DNA of 64,000 bases from Astrothelium macrocarpum (Eukaryota; Ascomycota; Dothideomycetes; Trypetheliales; Trypetheliaceae), in assembly GCA_021030915.1 (NCBI GenBank), contig JAGEMR010000061.1, forward strand, positions 62,001 to 126,000, in the 5' to 3' direction. Under the pieces are notes generated by a model. The model ran no database searches, was not told where the DNA came from, and saw only the letters and a list, made by a program, of their open reading frames with translations. Every line of letters begins with the position of its first letter. Positions within the stretch are counted from its first letter, which is position 1. The position numbers were made by a program, and so were the translations under genes. Positions 35,722 through 47,800 of this stretch are shown here, in pieces.

Positions 35722-36296
35722 TCATTTGAAGCGCTCTGGCTGACATAGCGCAGCTTACTCGATTGGTTTTGGGGAAATGGTTTGGCTTGGAAGATTTTTT
35801 CGTACCATTGTTAATTATGGTCATGGACTTGAATGCGAGAGTGTATGGTAAACAAAGCAAACCCAAATGGGCTTAATGAGTGTAATCTAATGTGTACGAC
35901 AGACAATAATGGCCTTTGATCAGAATGGCGTGGTCATTACAAAGACAAATAAATGATCAAAGTGACAGTGGCGAGTCTCAATTTAAAGCCCTAATTAGTT
36001 CTGGATTATTCTCTTCCGTTCCGAAACGCAAAGCGAACACGCTCAAAGCCAAGTTATATCAAGCAACAATTACACGTTGATCGTAGTGGCAGCAGTGAGT
36101 ATTTCTTCGCTAATCAGGGCTGAATAAACTGTTCACCTTTACAATTTTCTCCCGTCTGCGTATAGACCCACCGGACACAAAGGCCCGCTTCAAAGCAAGT
36201 ACGCAATTGTTTCGATTATGGCCACCAGTGTTAATATTAACGGAACGGAGAATCCAACAATTGGCTTCTTCCGGTTTATTTGGGTAGACTGTCGGT
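35722..36296. promoter_or_regulatory. Promoter region of the coiled-coil gene
   Basis: 575 bp upstream of the coiled-coil gene and downstream of the HEI10-like gene. No further gene is seen. Confidence 0.4.
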
Positions 36297-37583
36297 CTAT
36301 CGAAAGTTCATAGTGCTTGTAGCTCCTGTAATTGGATGAGCGTCCGGGCGATGGGCTGACAGATGAGATTGTCGTCCCATCTTGACTCCAGCACTCATTC
36401 CATAGCCGCTGCCGACAGGGTTCGAGAATGCAGCAGCATTGGAATTGGTTTCATGCAACGGTTGACGGGCAGCTCCCTTGACACTTGGGAATCCAGCCGC
36501 TCCAGTTGTACCAGAACCCACGGCACCAGGATTGCCATATAATGGTCGGGGTAGACGGGTACGATGGGATGGTGGTGTTTCGCCAAGACCGTCTGTAATC
36601 GTTAGCTGAAGATTATCCGTGCCCGAAGAATTTATGCATACGAGCACTATATGTTCGACCAACGGAATTGATACCAAAATGTTCTTCGACGTTGCTGCCA
36701 GAGCCATGGCTGCCAATACGACCATGATTCCTAGGCATTACCGCTGGACCGGCAGAGAAAGGAGGGGCCCGCGGACGCGAGGCCTGGTGTTCTAGACGAT
36801 CAACAAACCTGTTACTTGCTACAGTGTTTATAGCATTCTCAGCGTCGTCTGAGGCAGCAGAAGCAACTTGAGATGCCATGACTTGTGCTTTGAGAGACTG
36901 ATAGAGTCTCTGCACCTGCTGCTGATTCCTGGACTTCTCTTTGCACGCTTCCATGAGTTCATGGTTCCTTTGCTCCAGATTCTTCTGCTCCAGCTGCATG
37001 CCTGACAGATTGCTCAGTATATGCAAGATAACGAACATCTAGATACTTACTACTCATCTTTTCGCGCAACTGCACAATTTCAGAGTTGGCATCGTGAATA
37101 ATTTTGTCCATGTGACCGCTCAGGTTGGCATATTTCTCCGTCAAGCCCTTTGCAAGATATTCCTGGTAGATGCTATTTTGATGAGCAACTGGCGTGATAA
37201 GATGGATCCTTCACATACATTTCTTGAGCTGTTTGGTAGCTATAAAATGCTAATCCTCGCCCCGCACATTCCATAATAGTGCTCGGGCTAAAGCCACTCA
37301 ACACGCTCGTTTTGTAATCTTCTGTTGGGTTGAGTTGAGTGATCACCACATCATCGGGGTTAGTCAAGTGTGCTTCACAAGCTGGACACGTTCTACGTGC
37401 TCCTGCTGGTGTTGATAGACCAGTAGCTTCTGCGCATGGTACACAAAATATATGACTTTCAAAAAATGTTACTGGGCGCAAGTGTTTTCATGTCATTAAT
37501 TCTCACCTGCAAGTAGTGACCACAGCCCTGTCATTCAACTGAGCCCGGCACTTGAGAACATTGCATCGCAGAATCGAATCCAT
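36297..37583 (-). CDS. RING-finger E3 ligase-like protein, HEI10/CCNB1IP1 family
   Basis: Five exons (37583-37507, 37455-37219, 37172-37051, 37001-36642, 36592-36297) give 363 residues. The N-terminal RING is formed across the first join: CNVLKCRAQL...VVTTCSHIFCVPCAE...RRTCPACEAHL. The conserved NPTEDYKTSVLSG and TIMECAGRGL segments follow, and then a coiled coil (KYANLSGHMDKIIHDANSEI). The basic, Ser/Gly-rich C-terminus is disordered. Family members (HEI10 in plants, mammals and Sordaria) act on ubiquitin/SUMO at meiotic recombination nodules and designate crossovers. Expression is therefore probably meiotic. All four introns are 46-51 nt. Confidence 0.88.
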
Positions 37584-38067
37584 CTCGACTTCCGACTAGA
37601 TTATGTAGAAGCAGCTTCGGTGTTCTTTGTTAACTTGCTTTGAACATATCATTATGTGGTCAGTCATTGTTATCGAAAGCCGCCAGCAAAGGAGATAGCC
37701 GAAAACAGAAAGCACGGGACGCTGTCTCGTGTCCCCACCCCGATGTGACCCAGGGCTACTGGGTAGTAATCGATTAACGAGACAAAATCCGCAGGATAGT
37801 ATGAATTTTGCATGCCCTAAAACTCTTTTCAATGATTATGGAAGTAAGTGAAGTATTCCGAAATAATTGCAACTCACATGGACGAGAAAAATGGTGCAAT
37901 CTAGTTCCCTTCACATACTGAGAAGTATTGGATAGGGGGTTTGCGGATTATTGGACCGATGGCCATCACGAACACAGCGGCATTTACCAACGCATATCTG
38001 TTGTATTTGTTCCTATCTACTATATAGCCCCATATACGCTATGACTCCATCGTTCATGTGTGCCCGC
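37584..38067. promoter_or_regulatory. Promoter region of the HEI10-like gene
   Basis: 484 bp without a gene, between the HEI10-like start and the 3' end of the next minus-strand gene. Confidence 0.4.
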
Positions 38068-38550
38068 CTATTGCTGCTTGCTGCCGAAGGAACCCTTCTT
38101 CTTCAAGATCTCCTCTTCTTCCTCTCTCAGCTCCTGGTCTATCTTGGCGCCCTTACTTGGTTCATTACCATGCAATTTGGCGGGTAGTGTAGCGTCTTTC
38201 TTTGATTGCGCAGTTTCAAAGTCTTCTGGCTCCGACTCTTTCTGACGTTTCTCTTCACGCGCTAATTTATTGGCAATAGTACGCTCATCCTCTGAATAAG
38301 AAAATTGGTAAGTATCAACCTGCATCGCCAGAATTTGTTGATGCGGAGAGCATTTGACTTACTGGAGTCGTTGGCAAGATGAGAGTTGGGTTTGCCCTCT
38401 TTGTAGCGCTCGGCATCATTGATTTCAGAGTCTTTGTAGTTGCGCTGTCTGCTATCAACATCGCTTCAGTCAAATGAATTGAGCGGTATGACCGACCTGG
38501 TCGCCAGCCTCGTACACATGGCTGCTTCCAACGTTGGATGTGCCGCTCAT
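38068..38550 (-). CDS. Small conserved fungal protein of unknown function
   Basis: Three exons (38550-38497, 38444-38363, 38291-38068) give 119 residues starting MSGTSNVGSSHVYEAGDQ. It is highly charged and hydrophilic, with the segments RNYKDSEINDAERYKEGK, SKKDATLPAKLHGNEPSKG and a C-terminal EEEEEILKKKG. The sequence has the look of a conserved, intrinsically disordered Pezizomycotina protein. I know no function. Intron 1 has an unusual GTCGGT donor and was chosen because it gives an uninterrupted AGDQ-RNYKD join; intron 2 has a GTAAGT donor. There is no signal peptide or membrane segment. Confidence 0.75.
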
Positions 38551-39030
38551 GATTGCAAAATTACGGAAAGATTTAAACGAGGGAGTGAAGGTTGAGGATT
38601 GAAGTGTATTAAAAGTGTGTTTTGTCGCGTGTCAGGTGGGTGATCGGAATTCTAACTGCACCGTTGAAAATGCCATCATGAAGACCGTGGGTGACGTCAG
38701 TGGGGCTTGATAGAGCGGACATCAGGCAAAACAGAGCATAGATCCATATCACAAATCAGATCTCAGATCGCGTGAAGCCGTAATTAGAGTTGAGGATTGC
38801 ATTAGTAGATAACCAAGAGAATGTAGATCCTTGACAACCAAGTGAAATTTACAGTGCCTTATTTCATAGAATGATCACTTGCATTCATTTTCATGAGCAT
38901 ATATTCGTTATAGTATTCGGACGATTCAAATGTTTCAATGTGGGTATCAATCTATCGTTAAATTGCCTTAAGATCTCCCTTTAATGCAACAACGCCAGAG
39001 CACCGTCTACCGGGCACCCGGAAAATAACC
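38551..39030. promoter_or_regulatory. Promoter of the small protein gene / 3' region of GMP synthase
   Basis: 480 bp without another gene. Both neighbours are on the minus strand. Confidence 0.4.
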
Positions 39031-40710
39031 TTACTCCATTTCGATTGTCCCTGGGGGCTTGCTCGTAACTATGCTGAAGTTAGCAATGACTCCATTACCA
39101 ACGTGGAAAACCATACTGTCGTATAAGACTCGACAAACACCATCTACCTCATTCACAATTCGAGTGCTGACTCTTCTTAAGAAACTATGCTCAAACTCGA
39201 ATGAATCTGCAGTCATAAAATCTGTGGTTTCCACGGCTCGCAAGGCAATGACTTGGTTGTGTACCCGCTTATCGCCCATGACACCAACAGCTTTAACCGG
39301 TAGCAATGCCGCATAAGCCTGGCTGATCTTACGGTAAAGACCTGCTTCTTGGATTTCGGTGATGAAGATATGGTCGGCTTCTCGCGCAATGCGAAGTTGC
39401 TCTGGTGTGACCTCGCCAAGTATCCGAATTGCAAGACCAGGGCCAGGGAAAGGATGTCTCCAGACATGCTGTGCTGGCACACCCAACTCTTTTCCGAGCA
39501 CTCTTACTTCGTCTTTGAAGAGTTCTCTGAGGGGCTCAATGAGCTTAAGTTTCATTGTAGCCGGAAGACCGCCAACGTTATGGTGAGTTTTAATGGTCGC
39601 ACTGGGTCCTTTGAAGGAAATACTCTCGATTACGTCCGGGTAAAGGGTACCTTGAAGCAGCCACTCGATGTCGCCAGCTTGTGGTGATCCTGCAGCTTCA
39701 GCTGCTATCTGTTTGGCCTTTGCCTGGAAGACTTCAATGAACGTGTTTCCAATTATTTTTCGCTTCTTTTCTGGGTCATCTGCCACACCTTTGAGGCGTG
39801 AAATGAAAAGTTCTTCAGCATCCACAACCGTCAGGTTGATGTGAAGATCTCTCAACATTGTCTTTTTGACTGTTTCGGCTTCATTGAGGCGCAACAACCC
39901 ATTGTCAACCAACACAGCATGAAATCTATCGCCGATTGCCTCTTGCATCAACTTTGCCGCTACAGTCGAATCAACACCACCGCTGACCGCACCAATTACT
40001 TGCCCTTTTTCTCCGACCAGAGCCTGAATCCGAGCAATCTCCTTGTCCACGAATTTACCCATAGTCCAATCTGTCTTTGCTTCACAAATACGTACAGCAA
40101 AGTTTTCCAGTAATACCTTACCTTGCGGGGTGTGTGTCACTTCGGGATGGAATTGGATCCCGTAGATTCTTTGTTCGGAATGTGCTATGCCAGCGAATGG
40201 GGCATTGTTTGTACGTGCCAGCGTTACGAATTTCTCTGGTATATGGGAAAGCTTGTCTCCATGCGACATCCAAACAATCATATCGTCCTCCAACTGGCCA
40301 AAAAGTTCATCGATGTGATTGGCTTTCCCAACGTGTCTTTCGATCCTAACCTTGGCATGTCCATATTCACGTTTTTCACCGGCTAAAACATTGGTCTGTT
40401 CATAGTACCATGCAATTTCTTGTAGGCCATAACAAATGCCAAGGATTGGAATGCCGAGTTGGAAAACTGCAGGGTCAACGTGGGGGGCATCTTGTTCATA
40501 GACAGAGTAAGGTCCACCAGATAGAATGACACCTTTTGGCTTCCATCCTAGGTCAGATATTTTCTGCGTACATGGCAACATCTCCGAATAGACATTTAGG
40601 TCGCGCAATCTACGTGTGATGAGATGGGAGTACTGGGAACCAAAATCAAGGACCAGAACGGTGTCAAAAATCCTGTTGGGCTCTGGAGGTAATTCATTAC
40701 TGGTAGACAT
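39031..40710 (-). CDS. GUA1: GMP synthase [glutamine-hydrolysing]
   Basis: This enzyme converts XMP to GMP using glutamine and ATP in the cytosol. The single-exon product is 559 residues from the ATG at 40710 (MSTSNELPPEPNRIFD). The N-terminal class I glutamine amidotransferase has GICYGLQ with the catalytic Cys and FHPEVTHT with the His and Glu. The ATP-pyrophosphatase domain starts at its P-loop SGGVDST, and the dimerisation domain has RHPFPGPGLAIR and a C-terminal TSKPPGTIEME. The frame stays open for another 79 codons upstream to an ATG at 40947. That extension is not typical of the enzyme and probably reflects an open leader, so the inner start is preferred. Confidence 0.96.
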   Translation of the reverse strand: MSTSNELPPEPNRIFDTVLVLDFGSQYSHLITRRLRDLNVYSEMLPCTQKISDLGWKPKGVILSGGPYSVYEQDAPHVDPAVFQLGIPILGICYGLQEIAWYYEQTNVLAGEKREYGHAKVRIERHVGKANHIDELFGQLEDDMIVWMSHGDKLSHIPEKFVTLARTNNAPFAGIAHSEQRIYGIQFHPEVTHTPQGKVLLENFAVRICEAKTDWTMGKFVDKEIARIQALVGEKGQVIGAVSGGVDSTVAAKLMQEAIGDRFHAVLVDNGLLRLNEAETVKKTMLRDLHINLTVVDAEELFISRLKGVADDPEKKRKIIGNTFIEVFQAKAKQIAAEAAGSPQAGDIEWLLQGTLYPDVIESISFKGPSATIKTHHNVGGLPATMKLKLIEPLRELFKDEVRVLGKELGVPAQHVWRHPFPGPGLAIRILGEVTPEQLRIAREADHIFITEIQEAGLYRKISQAYAALLPVKAVGVMGDKRVHNQVIALRAVETTDFMTADSFEFEHSFLRRVSTRIVNEVDGVCRVLYDSMVFHVGNGVIANFSIVTSKPPGTIEME

Positions 40711-41260
40711 GGCGAGGAAAGAACCGAGATTGTCTGTTACTAGTAATTTACCAATAGTGCAAATATAGAGGGTAGTGTGCACTTCACAACAATAATTAGG
40801 ATTCTTTGTTTGAAAATTTCCCTTATTGATACTCAGAAAATAACCAGAGACGGAGGATTTTGGCCTCGGTCGACTTCTCGATCGGCCAAAGCTCGGACTA
40901 TCAAACACCTTCTTGTTAGCTTGCGTGGCTTGTTCAATCGTTCTCATAATCTATTTTGCGATGATGGCTATGCTAATACTAAGCTTGCATTCACCACTCT
41001 ACCTGGTAAGACGTTATGTATCCTCTGTCGCAATTCGCGCCTTGCTACTCTCCGCAATGACTCTAATAAGCCACCGAAACACCTGGTTGACAACCTCGAA
41101 GCTGGCTGCCTGATCTCGCCTCGTATTCTCAGACTTCTATCATTCGGCCTTTTTCTATCATTCTCTGCTTGTATTACTCCTATCGCTTGATGTATTTGAT
41201 TTATTCATTCCGGCAGTTCCTTGATGAACAAGCGTGCCTTTTGTCGCAGCATCACTCATC
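40711..41260. promoter_or_regulatory. Shared divergent promoter, GMP synthase / Zn2Cys6 regulator
   Basis: 550 bp between two outward-pointing start codons. An ATG at 41224 opens a short out-of-frame frame that overlaps the regulator start at 41261, a possible uORF. Nothing else is recognised. Confidence 0.45.
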
Positions 41261-42856
41261 ATGACCCCTGGACTGGATCTTGCGCCGAAGAGAACCCGAG
41301 AAAGCACGTCCAAAGTTCGAACTGGATGCAGCACTTGTAAAGTTCGCCGAGTGAAATGCGATGAAGCGAAACCTATCTGTCGACGTTGCGCAGTTGGAGG
41401 TCGAAAATGCGAATACAACACCGCACATGCAGCACGACCACCTCGAAACGTGGTCACGGTATATTTGCCTCCTATTAAAAACCAGCCGATGTTATTTGTA
41501 AATGACCGCGGCCTCGACTTCTTCCACCAGAACGTTGCTGCGAAGTTGGACGGACAATTCGATTCAAAGTTCTGGAGCAAGCTTGTATTGCAACTATCAC
41601 ACTCCGAACCATCAATTAGACATGCTGTATCAGCCATCAGCATCATTTATCAAGATGTCGAATCGTCTTTACAGCATCCGGCAGGCTATGTCAATGCCAA
41701 CTCCGAGGCTCAACAGGAGTGGAACACAGCAATGAAGAGCCTGTCAGCTCGAATTCAAGCGCACCCAAACTCGACCTTGGTACCGTTGGTCTGCTGCCTT
41801 CTGTTCACGTGTATCGACTTCCTCTGGGGCAATGTTGAATCTTCTTTGTTTCACGCTCAGAGTGGAGTCAATATTCTGGCTGTGCTCCGTCGCAGCAGCG
41901 GTGCAGCCCCGGATCTAGGGTCCAATTTCTCGTCCAACGATCTTGAAGCCATCGAAGATCACATCGTTCCGATATACTCACGTCTGAATGTACTTTGTTG
42001 TCTCGCTGGCAGAATAACTCCGCCAATATACGCTCCGAAAGCTAACGAAGACTCTCCTCACGAAGACCTTGCCCATTCCAGACGACGGCTCTCCGAGATC
42101 GCAGATACCTGCCTCCGATTCATTCGCGAAGCCATTCCTAAGGCAGCTATGTTCCAAATTGACGTCGACGATTTCGTTGAACAGGTTAAACTTCAAACAA
42201 GGCTAGATGCATGGCGCGACCAGCTGGACGGACTGCTCGAACGAATGCAGGCTGCCGGAAACCCGGCGAAACAGAATGCCATTAATCTACTATTGGTACA
42301 ATACAAAGTCATTTACATATGGATGCGAGTCTGCACCTCAGCTGGGGAAACAGCCACAGACTCTTACCACACCGAATTTGAAGAGCTTGTGCATTACGCG
42401 GAAGAAATCGCCACGCCATGCGTGGGAATGGCGACACCGCAACCGCTGTCTTTCGATATACAAATCCTGGCGCCTTTATTCTACACCGCGCTGAAATGCC
42501 GTCATCCCGCAATACGAAGACGCGCGCTGAGAATGCTGCCATTGGCGCCTCGGCGAGAAGGCCTCTGGAATGCACATCACGCATACGTAACTGCCAAACG
42601 AGTGATCGAGCTGGAAGAAAGGCATCTCAACGGCCAAAATTTGCCAGGCGAGGCTTCGAGACTGCATGGTCTCACCCTGCCCAATGATGAGTCACGAATC
42701 TTTAACCTGGGCGAGATGCCTTTTGACTTTCGGAAGTTTGACTACAGCATTGTGCCCAGCCCGGCTTATCCAGGCACGGTCGAAGCTGTGTTCCATACAA
42801 AGCCGTGGGGGCTATTGGGGGAGTGGCAGACGATCACGGAGTATATCAAGCTGTGA
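41261..42856 (+). CDS. Zn2Cys6 transcription factor
   Basis: A single-exon gene of 531 residues. The zinc cluster (GCSTCKVRRVKCDEAKPICR, then RCAVGGRKC) is close to the N-terminus, with Cys spacing 2-6-6-2-6, preceded by basic residues (KRTRESTSKVR). The remainder is the helical fungal-specific regulatory domain without recognised sub-motifs (LDFFHQNVAAKLDGQF, PLVCCLLFTCIDFLWGN). This short architecture is common among regulators of secondary metabolism and nutrient use, but there is no biosynthetic cluster beside it. The start was set at 41261 because the frame upstream lacks an ATG. Confidence 0.88.
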   Translation: MTPGLDLAPKRTRESTSKVRTGCSTCKVRRVKCDEAKPICRRCAVGGRKCEYNTAHAARPPRNVVTVYLPPIKNQPMLFVNDRGLDFFHQNVAAKLDGQFDSKFWSKLVLQLSHSEPSIRHAVSAISIIYQDVESSLQHPAGYVNANSEAQQEWNTAMKSLSARIQAHPNSTLVPLVCCLLFTCIDFLWGNVESSLFHAQSGVNILAVLRRSSGAAPDLGSNFSSNDLEAIEDHIVPIYSRLNVLCCLAGRITPPIYAPKANEDSPHEDLAHSRRRLSEIADTCLRFIREAIPKAAMFQIDVDDFVEQVKLQTRLDAWRDQLDGLLERMQAAGNPAKQNAINLLLVQYKVIYIWMRVCTSAGETATDSYHTEFEELVHYAEEIATPCVGMATPQPLSFDIQILAPLFYTALKCRHPAIRRRALRMLPLAPRREGLWNAHHAYVTAKRVIELEERHLNGQNLPGEASRLHGLTLPNDESRIFNLGEMPFDFRKFDYSIVPSPAYPGTVEAVFHTKPWGLLGEWQTITEYIKL

Positions 42857-43086
42857 TGCAGTAGGTATCTGTTATCGTTGTTCGGGCAGCAGAAAGAGCT
42901 ATCTATAACATACCCCCACGGTTTGCCGGCCAAGACTTCCACCGTCAATATAATGACCAAAAAGGCCTGCTAATCCTAACTGCATTGCTGATTGAGCTAA
43001 CATATTCGCCTATTCAAGTTCCAAAAGCACCGCAAAAATCTAATCTGAGATTCTACACTCGCACTTTCACCCTCAGCTGAATGACT

Positions 43087-44112
43087 TTAAGGTTTATGCC
43101 TCTGTTGCAGATGAATGTCTTCTATAGACGAGCTGCTCGTGACAAAAGCAGTCTCTCTAAATTGCTTGACCGACCATGCCGCGCTGCTCCACTTGCCACT
43201 AAACGCAATACCAGGGTGCAATACCGTCATCACAAGCACCGCCAGGAAAATCATCGGCCCCTCCAAGATCATAAAAGACACCTCATCATTAGCAATGGGT
43301 CCATTGAAACCTTGCTGCAGCTCTGCAACACGGTATACCGAACGGATGAAGATGAGCACAACAGCCGCGCCCAGCGCATACTGGAACCGAGCGAACTTCT
43401 TCGTGTCCCTCAGCCCGACGAAGCGTACGTCCTTGGCGCTCTCACTCGTCCTGCGCAGGTGGAATATAAATTCGAACCACAATCCCATAAAGATGAGCAG
43501 CGAAACGACCTGAAACACAACACCAGCGACCATAATGGCCCTTCCAGTGTCGCTCTCGGACTGATCATCGGCTGTGGCTGCGAGCCCGCCGCCGGCACCT
43601 TGAAGGACGAGGGAGATGAAGTCGCTTGTCATGAAGGTGATTGCGTAGGTGCGCGGGCTGAAGCGGGAGATTTGCTGGCCGTAGACGATGATTATGCGGG
43701 AGAGGCAGAGGTAGAGGGCCCCGGTTAAGAAGGCGGGGCCGATTGTCAAGGGGACCAGATAGCTATACGAGTTCTCAGAACTCTGTTCTCAGGTTTGGAC
43801 GGGATGGAGGATCGAGGGGAAGGGGAAGGCTTACAGGATGAAATTGTTGAAGTCAAATGGGTTGTCATGCAGCATAATTCTGCCAGCATATCCAACAACC
43901 TCAAGAATGAGACCACAGATCATGCCGACCAGGAATCCCCAAGTCTTGTACTTAACGCCGAGCCCGAGCTGCGCAATCAGAAGCAGGCCAAAAGCAGCAG
44001 CATAGACAGCATTGCCAACAAGCGTGGGTAGATATTCCACCTGAGCGCAGCTGAGGGGACATGTTCCCACGGTGCAGTTGTCAGTGATTTGGAGAGGACA
44101 AGAGTCTGGCAT
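43087..44112 (-). CDS. RTA1-like membrane protein (lipid-translocating exporter family)
   Basis: Two exons (44112-43835, 43762-43087) give 317 residues with about seven membrane helices. An N-terminal extracellular Cys-rich segment (CPLQITDNCTVGTCPLSC) precedes helix 1. Conserved RTA1 features include VVGYAGRIMLH in helix 3, YLVPLTIGPAFLTGALYLCL across the join, and DFISLVLQGAGGGLA. Yeast relatives (Rta1, Rsb1, Pug1, Rtm1) affect resistance to toxic lipids, sphingoid-base export or haem. The substrate here is unknown. It is convergent with the Zn2Cys6 gene, 230 bp away, and divergent from the glycosyltransferase. Confidence 0.92.
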
Positions 44113-44808
44113 CTCGGCTGTAAAATCGAAAAGATGAGAGTTAAATTGTAGGGCGAAGAAGCAGGAAAAACAAAAAAGAGAGGCTCGTGGCTATGATATT
44201 TTGCACGATTGACTTGACGGTTTGATTTGGGTCCATCATCACGAAGCGCTCCGTTTCGTACCTATATATGTCCTCTCCACTATTCGCAGCCTTAACATCG
44301 ACTCTCAGGATCTGCATGTCTTCGCAATTTACGATTTCAATCCAAAAGGGGTTAGATGCTTACGAGACAGCCCTTTAACCAGCGTGTCCAGCGTTAGTCT
44401 CGAGATCTGTATTTCGCGAAGCAGCGAGGCTTGGAGGACCGGGCAGCGAGCAGGGAAGCAAGTAAGCGTTGACCCGTGGCGCATCGACGCGCTATCCAGC
44501 TGAGAGTAGTTAAGCCTGTCTAGGCGACGACTCTTGATTGGCGTACGTGCGAGTATCTCGTATCCATCTAACCAAAAACAGCCTCGTAATTGTCTAACTA
44601 GAAAAGGAAGTGCGCCTTCTAACATCCAGTTCGCAATGTGGTTGAACAGAGAAAATATAATTGATAACAGGTTAATATATTAAATAGCTCAGTCTACAGC
44701 CGCGTCACCTTGCTCAGCCACTCGTTTGAGTCGCTTTCCCACGACATAATACCTACTAATGCCATGACTGACTGAGATGGACCCAGCCTGCCTTCTCTCA
44801 TTAACACC
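44113..44808. promoter_or_regulatory. Divergent promoter region, RTA1-like / glycosyltransferase
   Basis: 696 bp between two outward-pointing start codons. A TATA-like CTATATATG lies near 44262 and an AT-rich tract near 44655-44690. No gene is recognised. Confidence 0.45.
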
Positions 44809-47800
44809 ATGAACACCCAATCTCTCCGAAAAGGGAGTCGAGCCGTCCCGGAGACCGTGGTGCAACAATCCACACTTCAGCAGGCAGAAGCTGCCACTAC
44901 CGTCCAGACCGATCCCACAAGACCCACGGGACGGGAGATCCTCCTGCAAGAGACTGATCTCATTACTTCCGATGTGGCCGAGGACGACATACCACCTCCT
45001 ACTTACGGCGAGCTCTACGATGAGATTCGTAGCGAAAAGAACGGCCTGGACACCAGTGTCCGTGCCACCGATGACGGCCGTGTCAACATCCGCATCAATC
45101 AGTTCAATCGCCGTTTGTCCCAGATCTTTACTCCTGCTTTACTTCAACAGAGTGTCCAAGATAGTCATCCGCCTCCTCCCCCCTACATTCCCCATTCCTT
45201 GGGAGGCGAGGAGGGAGTTCCTCCACCCCCGCCCTTGAACATCGTCATCCAGGTCGTGGGCTCTCGCGGAGACGTGCAACCCTTCGTTGCCTTGGGAAAA
45301 GTCTTACAAAATACCTACGGCCATCGCGTGCGTCTAGCGACTCATCCCACCTTCAAGGACTTCGTTCAGGAGCATGGCCTGGAATTCTTTAGCATTGGCG
45401 GCGACCCCACTCGGCTAATGGCCTTCATGGTTAAGAATCCCAGCCTGAAGCCGGGCTTTCGCAGTGTAGTGAGCGGAGACGTCGGCCAGCGAAGAAAAGA
45501 TGTTGCCGAGTACATTCAGGGCTGCTGGCGATCATGTTACAAAGCCGATGACGGAACCGAAGATGACCTTTCTGAGCCCTCTGGAAACGACACTGGCTCT
45601 AAGCCTACGGCAAAACATTTCGTTGCCGACTGCATCATCGCCAATCCCCCAAGTTTTGCCCATATCCATTGCGCAGAGAAGCTAGGCATCCCGCTCCACA
45701 TCATGTTCACTATGCCATACTCTCCTACCCAGGCCTTTCCTCATCCCCTGGCTAACATTCAATCCTCGAATGCCGACCCTCGACTCACTAATTATATCAG
45801 CTACGCCATGATCGAACTCCTCTCGTGGCAGTTCCTAGGCGGCATCATCAACCGATTTCGCGTGAAATGTCTCGGTTTGGATCCCCTAAGTATGATCTGG
45901 GCCCCCGGGATGCTTCAGCGTCTTAAAATCCCTTACACCTACTGCTGGTCTCCGGCCCTAATACCCAAACCGAAAGACTGGGGCTCTCATGTATCTATCT
46001 CTGGGTTCTGCTTTCTCGACTTGGCCTCTAATTACACCCCTGCCCCTAACTTACAGGCATTTCTCAACGACGGTCCACCTCCCGTCTATATTGGATTCGG
46101 GAGCATCGTTTTGGACAATCCTAATGCGATGACGGAACTTATTTTCGAGGCCGTGAGAAAGGCTGGCCAGCGTGTCCTTCTTTCTAAAGGCTGGGGAGGC
46201 ATGAGCGTAGACGAGCTTCATATCCCTGATGGCGTCTTCATGCTAGGTAACGTGCCGCATGACTGGCTTTTTAAGCACGTCTCGTGCGTCGTGCACCATG
46301 GTGGCGCAGGAACCACGGCGGCAGGCATCACCGCAGGCCGGCCGACTTTGATTGTTCCCTTCTTTGGAGACCAGCCTTTCTGGGGCACCATGGTCGCCCG
46401 AGCAGGCGCAGGTCCCGATCCAATCCCTCACAAACAGCTCACAGCGGACAAACTAGCCGATGCCATCAACTTCTGTCTAAGACCCGAAAGCCTGGAACGC
46501 GCCAAAGAGCTCGCAAGCAAGATCGCGGCGGAGCGAGGCAGCGACATGGGTGCTCAGTCGATCCATCAATTTCTCGAGCCTGACCGACTCCGTTGCACCC
46601 TTGCACCATCCCGAGCCGCTGCGTGGCGCGTCAAGCGCACCAAGGTCAGGTTGAGTGCTTTTGCTGCCTGTACTTTGGCGAATGAAAATCTTTTGGATTT
46701 CCATGACTTGAAGCTCTTCAGACCACAAGAACATTACACCGACGAAGGTCCCTTGGACCCAGTGTCCGGAGGTTTTACGGCATTTTTGGGGGCGGTCGGC
46801 GGCATGATGATGGGGCTAGCCGATGTGCCTTCAGAGACTTGGAGAGCTTTGCAAATTCCGGCTGGGCGTAGCCGACAGCAGTCCCAAGCATCAGTGCCGA
46901 CAATCGCGAGCAAAAGCGAGGCCTCACATGGGGTGGAGAGATCAAATCCGTTGAATTCGCCTGGACAAAGTGACACGAGCTTGATTGTGGAGGACTCTCT
47001 TGCTGATTTTCGGAGCCCTCCCAACCTCTCCGGTCGGTCAACTCCCACTTCGAACGTCGGATCAAGCTCTATGCGCGGCCCATTGCAAAGCCAGCTGAAG
47101 CCCAAACAAGACGACGCTAGCCGAAGTCGATCCCGCAATCAGAATGAACCTGGCTCCAGCAAAGACCCTGACATGCTGCGCCCGACTGGCGTGCACATGA
47201 GCAGAGGCGCCGGGCGTTTCGTAAAGGCGGTTGTGCAGGCACCTGTGGATATTTCAGTGAATTTTACGAGAGGCTTTCACAATATCCCTAAGCTTTGGGG
47301 AGACGATACCGTGCGCCCTCAAGAAAGGGTCAACGACTTAAAGTCAGGCGTCAAGGCAGTGGGAAGAGAGTTTAGCTTTGGCTGGTACGATGGCGTCATT
47401 GGCCTCGTCACTCAGCCCTGGAAAGGCGCCCAGAAAGAGGGTGCAAGCGGCTTTGTCAAAGGAGTCGGCAAAGGGATCGGAGGTTTCATAGCCAAGCCGG
47501 GCGCAGCCAGCCTTGGTATCCTCGGTCATACGATGCAGGGGTTCAGCAAAGAGGTGCAGAAGTTGTTCGGTAGCGATGTGCAGAATTACATCGTCGCGTC
47601 CAGGACAGCTCAAGGATACGAGGAGTGGCTGCAGAGCTCCGATTTAGAAAAGCAAGACGTCATCGTTCGGTGGAAGCTGATCCAGAAGTACCTCAAGAAA
47701 AAACGCAAGCCTGACGAGATGGTGGGAGATATCCTGGAAACACAGCGAAAGATGAACATGGAGGGTAGAGAGGCCCGCCAAAACTGCAGACATACGGCGA

